This document shows, piece after piece, positions 1 to 10,751 of a DNA stretch of 64,000 nucleotides; within the stretch, counting starts at the first letter, position 1, and each line of letters begins with the position of its first letter. The stretch is taken from NCBI GenBank assembly GCA_947034895.1, contig OX344762.1:6143501-6207500 (forward strand). The letters run 5' to 3'. The stretch is from Rhytidiadelphus loreus. Its lineage: Eukaryota; Streptophyta; Bryopsida; Hypnales; Hylocomiaceae. The notes under the pieces were generated by a model. It was not told the DNA's origin and ran no database searches. It saw nothing but the letters and a program-made list of their open reading frames with translations. Made by a program: the position numbers and the translations under genes.

Positions 1-15
1 TAGCCTCCTACCTTA
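1..15 (-). mobile_element. Terminal fragment of an AGGTAG-family MITE
   Basis: The first bases read TAGCCTCCTACCTTA, matching the terminus of the MITE copies at 6133-6546 and 8980-9396. The rest of this copy lies outside the window. Confidence 0.5.
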
Positions 16-256
16 TGTCAAACAGTTTGCCACATGAGCATGGACTGGAGCTATTGAGACACAATCTATTCAGCAGTGTGAAACAGATTTCAAAGGTGAA
101 GTACAATCTACTTGGAGCTATAGTGCATTGTGCTTTAGTTGCCACCACACACAAGTGAGGAATAGGAAAAACATTCTATACAGTACAATGCCCTCTCAAA
201 ATGATTGCTTACCCCCTTTCTCCCATTCAACAGTCTACTGAGAAGGCATTGTACTA
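16..256. other. Intergenic, no feature recognised
   Basis: No coding exon or clear repeat boundary is visible between the truncated MITE end and the next MITE copy. Confidence 0.4.
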
Positions 257-670
257 TAAGGTAGGAGGTTCTCAAATGGAGCGGGCATTAAGAATTGACC
301 CTATAAATGGTTGTGAAATGGACAAACAATAGTTTGTAAATTGACCTCCACAGTCATTGAATGATTCAAAGAAAAAAACATTATTAATTGCAAGAGCCAA
401 TCATTATCTTTGCTTTCCCATTTTTCTTTAGAAGTTGCAAGTGAACAGTTTATGGATGACCTAGGGACATAAATAGGTACCTATGATACAACTCCTTTGA
501 AAATCCATAAATAATTCAAAAATGCTCCAAAAAATATGAAACCACTTGTGTTAGATTCCTCTTCTATTTTTCTTTCTCTATAAAATGAGCAAAAAATATT
601 TTCATTTAAAAGAATACATGAAAAAGGTGGATCAGCCCTTAGATGAGCCATTTCTGAGCCTTCTACCTTA
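257..670. mobile_element. AGGTAG-family MITE, diverged copy
   Basis: Begins TAAGGTAGGAGG and ends TTCTACCTTA, so short inverted ends AGGTAG/CTACCT are flanked by TA on both sides. The interior (CCTATAAATGG, TTCATAAATAATTCAAAAATG-like text) aligns by eye with the copies at 2764, 6133, 7628 and 8980. It has no coding capacity. A TA target duplication would suit a Tc1/mariner-mobilised element, but TA could also be part of the inverted repeat. Confidence 0.65.
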
Positions 671-901
671 CAGCTCTCCCCATGCACAACAACATGCACT
701 GAGAAGATTGTATGTCCTGTGGCATGCTCCCCTCATACTGGGAAGATGACCTTTGGCATGTTCCCAGATGCATCTTCAGCACTGCAGGAGAAAGACTAGG
801 CTTGCTCCATGATCAACAAAAGGGACTGCAACCTCAGAGGAAATTCACCTTGTGTGCACTCCTGCTAACAGACTGGCTCATCAAAACAAAGGAACAACTA
901 G
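671..901. repeat. Diverged copy of a block also found at ~4850-5310
   Basis: Phrases such as GTGTGCACTC..GACTGGCTCATCAAAACA and the GAGAAGATG..GGCATGCT start recur at 4850-5310, so this is one copy of a dispersed duplicated block. No intact reading frame is seen. Confidence 0.45.
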
Positions 902-1273
902 AGTAAACTTGCCATTCACCGCACACATCCAATAACCACACAACAATAGTTGCCAATTACCACACGCCAACCGCGCACCAACCGCATGATGCAACTACCA
1001 ATTCACTTGGGATGGAAGCATAATTTTGTATCACCGTCCAATGACCGCACACCGTGCGGTCAAGGGGTGCAAGAAATTTTTAATAGGTTTTCAACTTCAT
1101 CACCTTTTAATTGCAATAAAATTTGTACGAAGAATTTTTTTTGCATTTCGTTTGTTGAAGGTGAATCTAATCATGACATTTAATAATCACACCAAATTTC
1201 AAAACATATAAATCTATATATTTATGTGGAAAAGGGTTTGAATTTTGTCCGTGCGGTGATTGGCAAGTTTACT
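902..1273. mobile_element. MITE with 20+ bp terminal inverted repeats
   Basis: The left end AGTAAACTTGCCATTCACCG is matched by the reverse complement of the right end (CGGTGATTGGCAAGTTTACT) with one mismatch in 20. The ~370 bp interior has no coding capacity. The target duplication could not be resolved, so the superfamily is open. Confidence 0.7.
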
Positions 1274-1289
1274 ATAAGCCAATCTCTGT

Positions 1290-2075
1290 TTGATGAGGCC
1301 ACTCTGCACTGTCCCAGAAAACCACCAGCTAGGGTGCTAAGACGATGTAAGCTTAACACAAGCAATCTCTGAAATATCCTTTCCATTCACCTGATCCTCC
1401 TGCTCATTTTCTGGCAGAAAAATGGTTTAAAAAACAAGATGCTCTGCAGTTTGCAAAAGAAACTACCACTATTTTTATGGGACTTATGGGACTGTAATTC
1501 ACTGGCCCCTCAAACAAGCAGCAGCTGCCAAGTAAACAGCATACAATCTCTCAGACAATCACTCATGGCAGGGTGTGGCCTATGAAACACCATGGTAGAG
1601 TGGTCCAATTTGTCAACCAACTAGAGTCCCCTGGACTTACAATCACCACAACAATATAGTTAAAATATAGAGATATGTACATTTTACAAAATTTAGTTGT
1701 ATAATACTTCACATTTGAACTCCTCTGGACAAGATCATATTTATTTTTGTCACTAAGTAGGGTGTCTTTGAACATGAAAGTCGAGCATATGGATGTTTCC
1801 TAGATATCTATGCAGTCGAATTGAAAAAAATAAAGCTCCAATGGTTGTCAATCAATTAGCATATAAATCCATGAATATGAAATGAAAGAATTCACCAAGT
1901 ATGGAGTTTTGGTTTGTTGAAATTGAAATTTGGTATGTTTGATTGGGATTGCACAAGAATTGACTGTTAATTATGTAAAGCAAAATATGCCAATTGTATT
2001 CTATACTATGCAAAATTCTTTGAATGGCACAATAGGCAATTTGTAAGATTATTGCACCTTATTGTCCAAGAATCA
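1290..2075. repeat. Segmental duplicate of 9404-10580
   Basis: Two colinear parts match the later block. The first (around 1352-1470, ACACAAGCAATCTCTGAAAT and CTGGCAGAAAAATGG) matches 9404-9530. The second (1640-2075, from AGTTAAAATATAGA to GCAATTTGTAAGA) matches 10155-10580. Extra sequence separates the parts in the second copy. No gene is recognisable in either. Confidence 0.7.
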
Positions 2076-2763
2076 CTCCCATCACTCCCAAGTGCCTCAG
2101 CTAGATTTGGAGCCGGAACAACGTGCTGCATTGCACAATCACAGAAGGGTGTTAGTATGTTTTCACACAAACAGGCTCTATGGATGAGTTCAGTGTAACT
2201 TGTAGAAGCTTACTCTCCATGAGGATGTTATGATTTGGGGCATGATCAAGTACTGCAGAAAGCAATTCTGGACTGAATGCTCAGCTTTCAAATAAAAAGT
2301 GGAAAGAGGAGTATGATTGTGGATTACAACAGAGCTGTTATTACAAATATATTGATCACACATAGAACTGCCATAGCCAGCTACTCTTAAAACACACTCT
2401 TCAAAAGACAATAAGCTTAGTGCATAATTATGTATTGCCATTGCTTTTGAATTGAGTACTGGTAGAAAAAACTATTTGGAGTGGATGATCCTTGCCTCTT
2501 CTCTGGTTTGTGAACATAACCTGACTTATGAAAGAATAAGATACCATCACTCTTTTCTTTCTTTTCTTTTGGTAACAAAATGAACGATTTTATTCCAATG
2601 CACATAGGCAGTCAACAATAAGATGCCAAATAGAACCATCACTCTTGCTGGTGAAACCATACAGCTTCTCTCCAACCATCTATAGCAAATCAGGTCATGC
2701 TTATGAAGAGAATAATTATTGAAAAAGAAATTCAAATATCAATTAGTAGTTCAAATTCATCAA
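2076..2763. other. Intergenic AT-rich stretch
   Basis: Only short open frames without family signatures are present; no repeat boundaries were found. Confidence 0.35.
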
Positions 2764-3183
2764 TAAGGTAGTATGCTCTAAAAGCGACCATTTAAGAGCT
2801 GGTCCACCTTTTTGAATGGCTTACATGCACAAATGTATTTTTAGAACATTTTTCAGAGAAAGAAAAATGGATGTGGAAACTGGAAACTAACACAAGTGGT
2901 TTGTACTTTTCCAAGCATTTTTGAATTACTTATAAATTTTCAAAGATTCAGGGCATAGGCACCTATTTGTGACCATAGGTCTCCCAAAATCTGTTCAATT
3001 GTAATTTGTAAATAGATGTGTAGAAATCAAAGGCAATGATTGGCTTTTGCAATAGAAAAATATTTTTTTCTCAATGCATTTAATTGCTACAATGGTCCAT
3101 TTATGGATCACCTTGTCTCCATTCTTCACCTCAAAATAGGGACGGTTTGAAGAAGGCAAGCGCTTTTAGAGCATACTACGTTA
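2764..3183. mobile_element. AGGTAG-family MITE, subtype A copy 1
   Basis: Runs from TAAGGTAGTATGCTCTAAAA to AGAGCATACTACGTTA. It is near-identical in the same orientation to 7628-8040, making a pair of direct repeats about 4.9 kb apart. It lies 120 bp beyond the 3' end of the terpene synthase gene. Confidence 0.75.
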
Positions 3184-3305
3184 CTTTAGATTTGACAAAG
3201 AGTATTCTATCCAAAGAGTGTTCTATCCCTTCTAGGAATTAAAGCTAATGAAAGCATACATTGGTAGATGAAATTGTTCAACAAACGACATGACAAGCCT
3301 TAAAA

Positions 3306-4430
3306 CTAAACCCTTGGCCCTTTGGCATGAGGACGGATTTTCCAACTACTAGTCATATCTCTCAGTTCAGAAAAAACTGAATCAGGTTGCCGATAGCGAT
3401 AGTCCATGGAACTAAAGTAAACATTTCCAGCAATGAGTGCTTTGATACCTTCGATGTAGTATCGCAAAGTAGAGCTCCAAGCTTGAGACTCCAAATCCAA
3501 GATTGCACGAGCATATGTGTTTGCCAAGCCTATTGCCATATGCACTGTCTGAACAAAAGGCTTTCCTTCACATGTCAACAATATAGAGATCAAATTGCGA
3601 GGGTTTTGTTCTAGCAAGCTCTCTTTGTGGTATGAGAAGATATCGTTTACAAATCCAAGGTGGATGGAAGTTATTGTGGTTAAGTTTTCGAAGTATGAAT
3701 TTGTCCTCAATGTACTCGGAATGTAGCTATCGTTGGCAAGTTCTACCATCAACTGAACAAATGTCCCACCAACATTTCCACCACGCATAATAGCATAGGA
3801 CTCCACATCCTTGAAGCATAAGTTCCGGCCTTGGACAATATCCGCATGGCTAGCAACACCTGCATGGTGGTGTTCCACGAGACCTTCAACATAAAGATTA
3901 AACCATTCAAGGTTGGTCAACTCCAACGTGTATTGTCCTGCCTCCCACAAAATGGTTTCAATCAAGGGAGCATGATTGCATGGTTGCACTTGTAGACCAA
4001 AAACTGCATCCAAGTGGTCAAGATATTCTTGAATTTTTTGGGAGCTTCCACGTGTATCACGGCTAATGCCATATTGGTCTTGAAGAAACTCATTTGGGGT
4101 GTCGAAGAAGAGATCATCTATCAAGAACTGTAATGCATAGCTAATGGAAATTGCTACAAGACGATCGACGTTGATTACTCCAGGGTGCCCATAGGCTGCT
4201 GAAGAAAGACCTACACGATAATAGGAGTCCAAGGCACTAACATTTTGATAGCGCTCGACATATTGGTGCAAGCGTTTCTCGGCCTCATCTACGTACTTAG
4301 ATATTTGGAATGATGGGAGTCCATCAATGACCATTGAGAACAAGGATGGAAGCTGATCATCAATAAGTTTGACTGGTGAAGTTGGATCCATGAGTTCCAC
4401 AATATTGGTCCCTGTGCAAGTGATTTTCAA
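3306..4430 (-). CDS. MTPSL: Microbial-terpene-synthase-like protein (MTPSL), class I terpene synthase
   Basis: A 374-residue, single-exon open frame encoding a class I terpene synthase. Such enzymes ionise a prenyl diphosphate (usually farnesyl or geranyl diphosphate) with Mg2+ and cyclise the carbocation to a mono- or sesquiterpene. Visible signatures, in order: aspartate-rich motif DDLFFD at residues 105-110; the pyrophosphate-sensing Arg at 216, 46 residues before the second metal motif; NSE/DTE motif NDIFSYHKE at 262-270; and the C-terminal RY pair at about 345-346. Length and the single alpha domain fit the bacterial/fungal-like MTPSL family of non-seed plants rather than the 550-850 residue seed-plant enzymes. 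There is no transit peptide, so cytosolic action is likely. The ATG at 4430 follows a TATA box by ~100 bp. No stop or frameshift was seen. The product cannot be predicted from sequence alone. Confidence 0.94.
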   Translation of the reverse strand: MKITCTGTNIVELMDPTSPVKLIDDQLPSLFSMVIDGLPSFQISKYVDEAEKRLHQYVERYQNVSALDSYYRVGLSSAAYGHPGVINVDRLVAISISYALQFLIDDLFFDTPNEFLQDQYGISRDTRGSSQKIQEYLDHLDAVFGLQVQPCNHAPLIETILWEAGQYTLELTNLEWFNLYVEGLVEHHHAGVASHADIVQGRNLCFKDVESYAIMRGGNVGGTFVQLMVELANDSYIPSTLRTNSYFENLTTITSIHLGFVNDIFSYHKESLLEQNPRNLISILLTCEGKPFVQTVHMAIGLANTYARAILDLESQAWSSTLRYYIEGIKALIAGNVYFSSMDYRYRQPDSVFSELRDMTSSWKIRPHAKGPRV

Positions 4431-4509
4431 TATTTGGATCTTTAGAATGGACTCAAATTAAAAGAGTAATTAGTCTCATGTTCTATAGTGAAGGATGGGT
4501 GTTTTATAG

Positions 4510-4768
4510 GTAAATAGCTAAAAGTCCCATTTATACACTATCTACCTTTTCATAGAGAACCTTTGGTGGATAGTCAAAGATGTTTTGCACTTGGGTGAAG
4601 AACAATCAAGAAATCATACAAGCAACTCAAGTGGTATGGGAATAAGTATCTCTAAAGCAATTGTGAAGGTTCATTTTTTATATGTATCATTGAATACACA
4701 TTGTATTTTCACAAATGTTGGCAACACTAGATAGTACATAGTGTATAGAAAACATCAAACTCTTTGTT
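4510..4768 (-). repeat. MTPSL upstream region, inverted repeat partner of 10752-10995
   Basis: Contains the MTPSL TATA region and upstream sequence. The reverse complement matches 10752-10995 closely (shared AGGTTCTCTATGA, CATACCACTTGA, ATGTTTTCTATACACTATGT). The two copies point in opposite directions and lie about 6 kb apart. Confidence 0.8.
4529..4535 (-). promoter_or_regulatory. TATA box of the MTPSL gene
   Basis: On the minus strand the sequence reads TATAAATGGGAC, ~100 bp upstream of the ATG at 4430. The surrounding segment (4510-4768) recurs in inverted orientation at 10752-10995, with the TATA element kept as TATATAAAAGG. Confidence 0.65.
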
Positions 4769-4829
4769 TCATTATTTCTGACTACATATTTTTTTACCAC
4801 TGTTTGTAGCATCCTCAGCAGGGAATCAG

Positions 4830-5520
4830 GGTTGAACTGCAGGAAATGCAGTGAGAAGATGTAAGCTTACTTTGGCATGCTTCCCTCGTACTGTCCATCT
4901 ACTTATTTCTTTGTAAAATTTTAGGCCAAATTTAGGCCAGAAAACATACAAGGGCGGGCTGAATGGTTGGAGGCTTACCAGAAAAATCCAGCACAGCTGA
5001 GTCCTCACCAGGGACTTCATCATCGGATGCATCTTCACCACCTGAGGAGAAAGGCAAGGCTTGCTTGTTGATGGCCAAGGTGCTGTGACCTCGGCGCTTC
5101 TGATGAACACCACTCGACCATTGGAGACCTGCTCCTCTCCTCAAGGCGGAAAGTGAGACTGGGGACTTTGTGCTGCAAGTTCTTCCCTGCTGTGGGATAC
5201 GAGGGGAGCACACACAAAGCATCGGTGTGGAAATCATCATTCTGAAGTGGAATTTGACAAAACCTTCAATGTGTGCACTCATGGACTGGCTCATCAAAAC
5301 AATGAAACGACTGTGTTTTGTAGGCCACATTGTCCCCCAAAAATGCCAGGGTGGAAAGATGACGTAACACAAGCAATCTCTGAAATATTTCATTTTCTCC
5401 TTTTATCAATGGAAATTGTCCATGTGTTTCACGGGGAAAAAAATGATTTCCATGATTGAGGGTTGAAAAAGAAAAGCTCTGCAGTTTGCAAAAGGAACTT
5501 TCACATACTACTTTACAGTA
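4830..5520. repeat. Second copy of the dispersed block (see 671-901 and 1290-2075)
   Basis: Shares TCATCAAAACA, ACACAAGCAATCTCTGAAAT and GCTCTGCAGTTTGCAAAAG with the blocks near 690-900, 1352-1470 and 9404-9530. Overlapping open frames on the minus strand (for example 4932-5393) match no family I recognise and are probably incidental. Confidence 0.5.
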
Positions 5521-5530
5521 CCTCTGGGAC

Positions 5531-6002
5531 GGCCAGGGTGAACTGACCCCCTCGCTTGGCCCTGCGGGCAAACCCTTGGAATTATTTATTTTCTGCACAT
5601 GAATTTTTTTGCAAAATTTTAATTCATTTTTGCGATCAGAAACCCCAAATTAGTTAGGAGAGGTCAAGAGTATACCTTAGAATGGCCCAAAATAGGAGGC
5701 TGTTTTCTTTACATGCACCCCTGGTAAGGCCGAGCGAAGGGGGCAATCCACCCCGATCCTCTGGGACTGGACTTTAGATCAGGGTGGATTGACCCCCTCG
5801 CTCGGCCTTACCAGGGGTGCATGTAAAAAAAAGGCCCCCTATTTTGGGCCATTCTAGGATATACTCTCGACCTTCATAGACTAATTTGGGGTCTCTGATC
5901 GCAAAAATGAATTAAAATTTTGCAAAAAAAATCATGTGCGGAAAATAAAAAATTCCAGGGTTTGCCCGCAGGGCTGAGCGAGGGGGTCAGTTCTCCCTGG
6001 CC
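5531..6002. repeat. Long fold-back: ~230 bp inverted arms, ~20 bp loop
   Basis: The segment from GGCCAGGGTGAACTGACC to about 5750 is repeated in reverse complement to GTCAGTTCTCCCTGGCC at 6002. The arms share CCCCTCGCT..GGCC, TGCGGGCAAACCC, GCATGTAAA and CAAAATAGG/CCTATTTTG text with few mismatches. A transcript would form a near-perfect hairpin. One more arm without its partner lies at 7428-7621. Confidence 0.85.
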
Positions 6003-6132
6003 TGGACTTTACTGGTCCATCCAAGCAGCAGCAGCCATGTAAACATGGAGAGTATGGCCCAATAAAACACCATGACATGTGGCGCACAACTGTACATGTC
6101 ACCTGGACTTCCAAACACTCATAAAGTTACAC

Positions 6133-6546
6133 TAAGGTAGTCGGTTCATAAACCGACCATCTAAGCACTGGAACTGAAATTTGGGCAGGTGAAACTGCTC
6201 AAAATATTTTTGAATAAATTTTCCTTGAAAGAGAAGAAGAATTGGCATGTAACCCAAGTTGTTTCATATTTTTTGGATCATTTTTGAATTAGTTATGAAT
6301 TTTCAAACGAGATGTGTCGTAGGTCCCTATTTGTGATCCTAGGTCTTTCATAAAGTGTTCACTGCGACTTCTATATAGAAATGGGATAAAAAAGGAAACT
6401 GATTGGTTCTTGCAATAATAAATAGTATTTTTCTTGATTCATTTAATGACAATGAAGGTCAATTCAAGAACCACCTCCAGCCCATTCCAATACCATTTAT
6501 AGGGGCGGTTCTAAATGCCCAAACGGAGTTCGAGCCTCCTACCTTA
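6133..6546 (+). mobile_element. AGGTAG-family MITE, subtype B copy 1
   Basis: Begins TAAGGTAGTCGGTTCAT and ends GAGCCTCCTACCTTA. It is almost identical, in inverted orientation, to 8980-9396, so the two form a long inverted repeat with ~2.4 kb between them. Confidence 0.85.
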
Positions 6547-7427
6547 AGATCAGGTCCCTGTCTGTTAGTTTTTGGTTTCCATGTCTCTGTTGTCCCCTCA
6601 GGCCACCTGTGGTTGGGGGGGTCTTGTTCATAACATTGTTAATTGGCTTTGAGATCTCCCCGCAGGTGGAGGTATAATCCTCCCCTAGATACCTGGGGGG
6701 AGGAATTCAGTTATAATGTTGATAATCTCATTGGCTTACACAAGGCCGTGCCACTGGGCTGTTAGAGTGGTGGTGGTTGTGATTGGTTGAACATAACTAC
6801 TTTATTGCTAGGGGGGTAGATTTTGAGGGAGCAAAAGGGAAACCTCTAAGGTAGAAGGCTCAGTAATGGTGCATGTAAGGAAATATATGTTGTTTGGATA
6901 AGCCAGTGAAAGTATGTAATTTCTTTTTCATGGCTAGAGAAAGAAGAGGAGCTGTTATTCCATTTTTTATAGAAAATTTGCAATAAAAATGAAAGTTTGG
7001 CAATTTCTGTAAGGCAAAAGTGCATTAGTTGATCATTATGCACATAGACTGCAGTTGTAAAGAATATAAAAACACTAGTGAATGGGTCAAATGACAACTT
7101 AAAGTGTTCATGGCGCTCTCTAAATCATGCAAAACACATCTTAATTCAGTTTAGTTCCAACTTACAATTAAAAATTACTACATCTCAATAACTCCACTTT
7201 ACTTCTAGTGTGAGGTACATCATCATTCATTCATTACTAAATACTATACACTACAATCACCTTTTCCACCCTAAAATTATTCTACAATGAACCACTTTGG
7301 ATGGGCGGTTCTCAACATAAAAAGTCTACATCACACAAAACTGTTTCTGCACAAATTTCACAGAATTTGTAGGGGCGATTGTAAATGACGGAGCAATTCT
7401 ACAATCCCCTCTTATAAGATCAGGGTA
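6547..7427. other. Intergenic; orphan MITE end
   Basis: A single left terminus (TAAGGTAGAAGGCTC, from 6847) has no matching right end nearby. Otherwise no gene or repeat is recognised. Confidence 0.35.
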
Positions 7428-7621
7428 TATTGGCCCCCTCACTAAAAAAAAAGTCCACTATTTTGGGCCGTTCTAGGGTATACTCTTGACCTCTTTTAAC
7501 TAATTTGGGATCTCTGATCGCAAAAACGAATCAAAAATTTGCAAAAAAATTCATGTGTGGAAAATAAATTATTCTAGGGTTTGCCCGCTGGGCTGAGCGA
7601 GGGGATCAATCCACCCTGTCC
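7428..7621. repeat. Single arm of the 5531-6002 fold-back family
   Basis: Starts GATCAGGGTATATTGG and ends near GATCAATCCACCCTGTCC. It matches the right arm of the fold-back (CTATTTTGGGCC, CTCTGATCGCAAAAA, GGGTTTGCCCGC.GGGCTGAGCGA), but the opposing arm is absent. Confidence 0.7.
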
Positions 7622-7627
7622 CTCCTA

Positions 7628-8040
7628 TAAGGTAGTATGCTCTAAAAGTAATCATTTAAGAGTTGGTCTGCCTTTTTCATAGGCTTACGGGGATATAATT
7701 ATTTTTAGATCATTTTTCAGAGAAAGAGGAATGGATGTGGAAACTATCACAAGTGGTTTTGTATTTTCCAAGCATTTTTGAATTACTTGTAAATTTTCAA
7801 AGATTCAGGACATAGGCACCTATTTGTGACCATAGGTCTTCTAAAATTTGTCCACTTGCAATTTCTAAAGAGATGTGCGGAAATCAAAGGCAATGATTGG
7901 CTCTTGCAATAAAAAAATAATTTTTCCTTGATGCATTCAATTACTAAAGTGGTCCATTTAAGGATCACCCCATCTCCATTCTTCACTCCAAAATAGGGGC
8001 GGTTTGAAGAAGGCGAGCACTTTTAGAGCATGCTACCTTA
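7628..8040. mobile_element. AGGTAG-family MITE, subtype A copy 2
   Basis: From TAAGGTAGTATGCTCTAAAA to AGAGCATGCTACCTTA. It is the direct repeat partner of 2764-3183 and has no coding capacity. Confidence 0.8.
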
Positions 8041-8979
8041 GTGAAGGTTAACAATGTTATGTTCCTTGTTTTCTCCAAAAAATCATTTTATACAAGTGTG
8101 TTACTTGTACTTCAACACATCCAAAATATGCTCATAAAACTCTAATTTTTCAATTAATTATGGAATTTTTTTAATTTAATGTGTTTGTTCACTTTATTTG
8201 CAAGATCCATAGAAAGATGAATGAACACTTTATTTGTTTTAAGTGTTATCAATTTTTTTACAAGTCCTATGAGAACTTCAAAAAATGTTGTTCCAATTGA
8301 TTCACAGAATGTTGTTTTTATAAAACTTTGAAAAAAATTGTTTGGACTTGGTCCTTCTCTAATTTAAAAAAAAAAATCATCCATTTGAAATAGGCCCATG
8401 TTGATGTGGCATGCCCCCACATCTATTTCACTTTGCTTCAAAAGCCATTCATGCATGATTTGTGGTATGAGTTGAAAAGACAACTTATTATATACACATG
8501 GGGTGGTAGAAGGTAACACAAAGAATATGGGATATGTAAATAAGTTCACAGTTAAAAGAAGACTCCGAAAACCTAAACCGCCACCCTAAATCCTAAAACC
8601 GTCGCCCCCTTGTGTAGGACGTAAATTGAAATTTTCAAAATCGTTGTCCTACATGATCGTGTCCTACAGGTCCTGTGTTTGTGTAGGACGAGGACGTAGA
8701 CGGGGTTGTTCCGTCGCTCCATCCGTCGGGTTTGTATGTGGACGGAGGTGGGCTGGCCGGACCCATGGTCTGACCCGGGCGCCAGGTAGGCTGGGCCCAC
8801 TTTCAAATGTAGGATTTAACATCCTGCAATTGCCAAGTCGACCAAGGGCTGGTTGCAGTATTGACAACCTTACAGTCCATCATAATGTGCCATGACTGCT
8901 TGTTGCTCTGTGTCACAACTTCACGGAAACAGAGCAGTCTATATGGGGTTGGAAATGGGGTCATCACAAATGGGTCCAC
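8041..8979. other. Intergenic, with a GC-richer patch at ~8570-8830
   Basis: 8041-8550 is AT-rich without recognisable features. 8570-8830 is GC-rich and contains several GTAGGACG / GTCCTAC words in both orientations. Its short open frames resemble no family I know. Confidence 0.35.
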
Positions 8980-9396
8980 TAAGGTAGGAGGCTCGAACTC
9001 CGTTCGGGCATTTAGAACCGCCCCTATAAATGGTATTGGAATGGGCTGGAGGTGGTTCTTGAATTGACCTTTGTTGTCATTAAATGAATCAAGAAAAATA
9101 CTATTTATTATTGCAAGAACCAATCAGTTTCCTTTTTTTATCCCATTTCTATTTAGAAGTCGCAGTGAACACTTTATGAAAGACCTAGGATCACAAATAG
9201 GGACCTACGACACATCTCGTTTGAAAATTCATAACTAATTCAAAAATGATCCAAAAAATATATGAAACAACTTGGGTTAGATGCCAATTCTTCTTCTCTT
9301 TCAAGGAAAATTTATTCAAAAATATTTTGAGCAGTTTCACCTGCCCAAATTTCAGTTCCAGTGCTTAGATGGTCGGTTTATGAACAGACTACCTTA
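8980..9396 (-). mobile_element. AGGTAG-family MITE, subtype B copy 2 (inverted)
   Basis: Reverse-complement copy of 6133-6546, beginning TAAGGTAGGAGGCTCGAAC and ending GAACAGACTACCTTA. Similarity is close to complete, implying recent movement or duplication. Confidence 0.85.
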
Positions 9397-9403
9397 CTAA
9401 GCT

Positions 9404-10580
9404 TATAACACAAGCAATCTCTGAAATTTGCATTCCATTCACCCCCTTGGCCTGGGCCTCGGTGATGCTCATTTTCTGGCAGAAAAATGGTTTAAAAAAA
9501 AGAAGATGCTTTGCCTTTTGCAAAAGAAGCTACCACTCCTTGTATGGTACATCTGGGACTGTACCATCCAAGCAGCAGTAGAGAAGTAAATATCAGGACA
9601 TTTGGTGCACTCATACACCATAAGTAGTATGCTGTAAAAGTGATCATGGTACAGAGGTACATTTTACTTTCTTCAATGTACCAGTTGTTTTGTTTTGTTT
9701 GTTATATTCTCTAGAATTGTGCATCTGCCGGTCTTGTCCTTGGTAACATTTGAAAGCTCTCTGAAACAAAGGGTGCACTAGCTTTATTTCATGGTGTTTG
9801 GACCTATGGTGTGAACGTTATTGAATTTCAAAGTTTTTATAAATTAGAAAAATATAAAAATATTTTTATTTTTATTTTATATTATATTGTGGCAATGGTA
9901 CAAGATAGGCTAGTCCACACATTAAAATAGGTTGTGTATTTTGTTTTGTTTGTTATGGTGAAATCTCCAAAATTATGCATCCCTCGGTCATGTTCTTGGT
10001 ATTGTCAAAAATTTCTCAGCAAAGAAGGGTGCACAAAATTTGTTTCGTAGCGTTCCAACTCATGGTAGAAAAGTTGTTGAATTTCAAAGTTTTTATGAAT
10101 TAAAAAAATAGAATATTATTGTTACTTTTATTTTCATTGCATTAGTGGTACATGGCACACCAATATAGTTAAAATATAGATAAATCTTTTTTATAAGATT
10201 TAGTTGTTTAATATCTTACAATTCAACTCTTCAAAGATCATATTTAATTTTGTTACGTAGTGGGGTGTCTTTAAACATGAAGGTTGTGCATATAGATGTT
10301 TCTTATATATCTATGCAATCAAATTTGAAGAACAAATTAAGCTTCAATGATTTTCAATCAATTATCATGTAAATCCATGAATATTAAATGAAACAATTCA
10401 CCATGTATAGAGGTTTTTGGTTTGTTGAAATTGAAATTTGGTATGCTTGATTGGGATTGTATAAGAATTGAATGTTAATTATGTACGACAAAAAATGTCA
10501 ATTGTATTTTATATTATGCAAAATTCTTTGAATGGCACAATAGGCAATTTGTAAGACTATTGCACCCTATTGTACAGTGG
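9404..10580. repeat. Segmental duplicate of 1290-2075 with an internal tandem pair
   Basis: Carries the same two colinear parts as 1290-2075. Between them, 9656-9902 and 9903-10150 form a diverged tandem pair of ~250 bp (TTTTGTTTTGTTTGTTAT..GAATTTCAAAGTTTTTAT in both). No gene is seen. Confidence 0.65.
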
Positions 10581-10751
10581 GGTACAATTCATTTACAAAT
10601 TTTTGATCCTCTTAAGATTAGGAGAAATTTAGGAGGCTTGTGTGCACTACAAAAGGAACGAAATTTTGAATTTTGAATTGTGTTGGAATCACACTAAAGT
10701 CAACTTTATCATCATTACAAACACACGTATGTAATTGAAAATCATACAAGG

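Noticed and set aside
4932..5393. 153-codon minus-strand frame as a gene
   Set aside because: Lies in a dispersed duplicated block, overlaps equally open frames on both strands, and its counterparts at 690-900 do not keep the frame.
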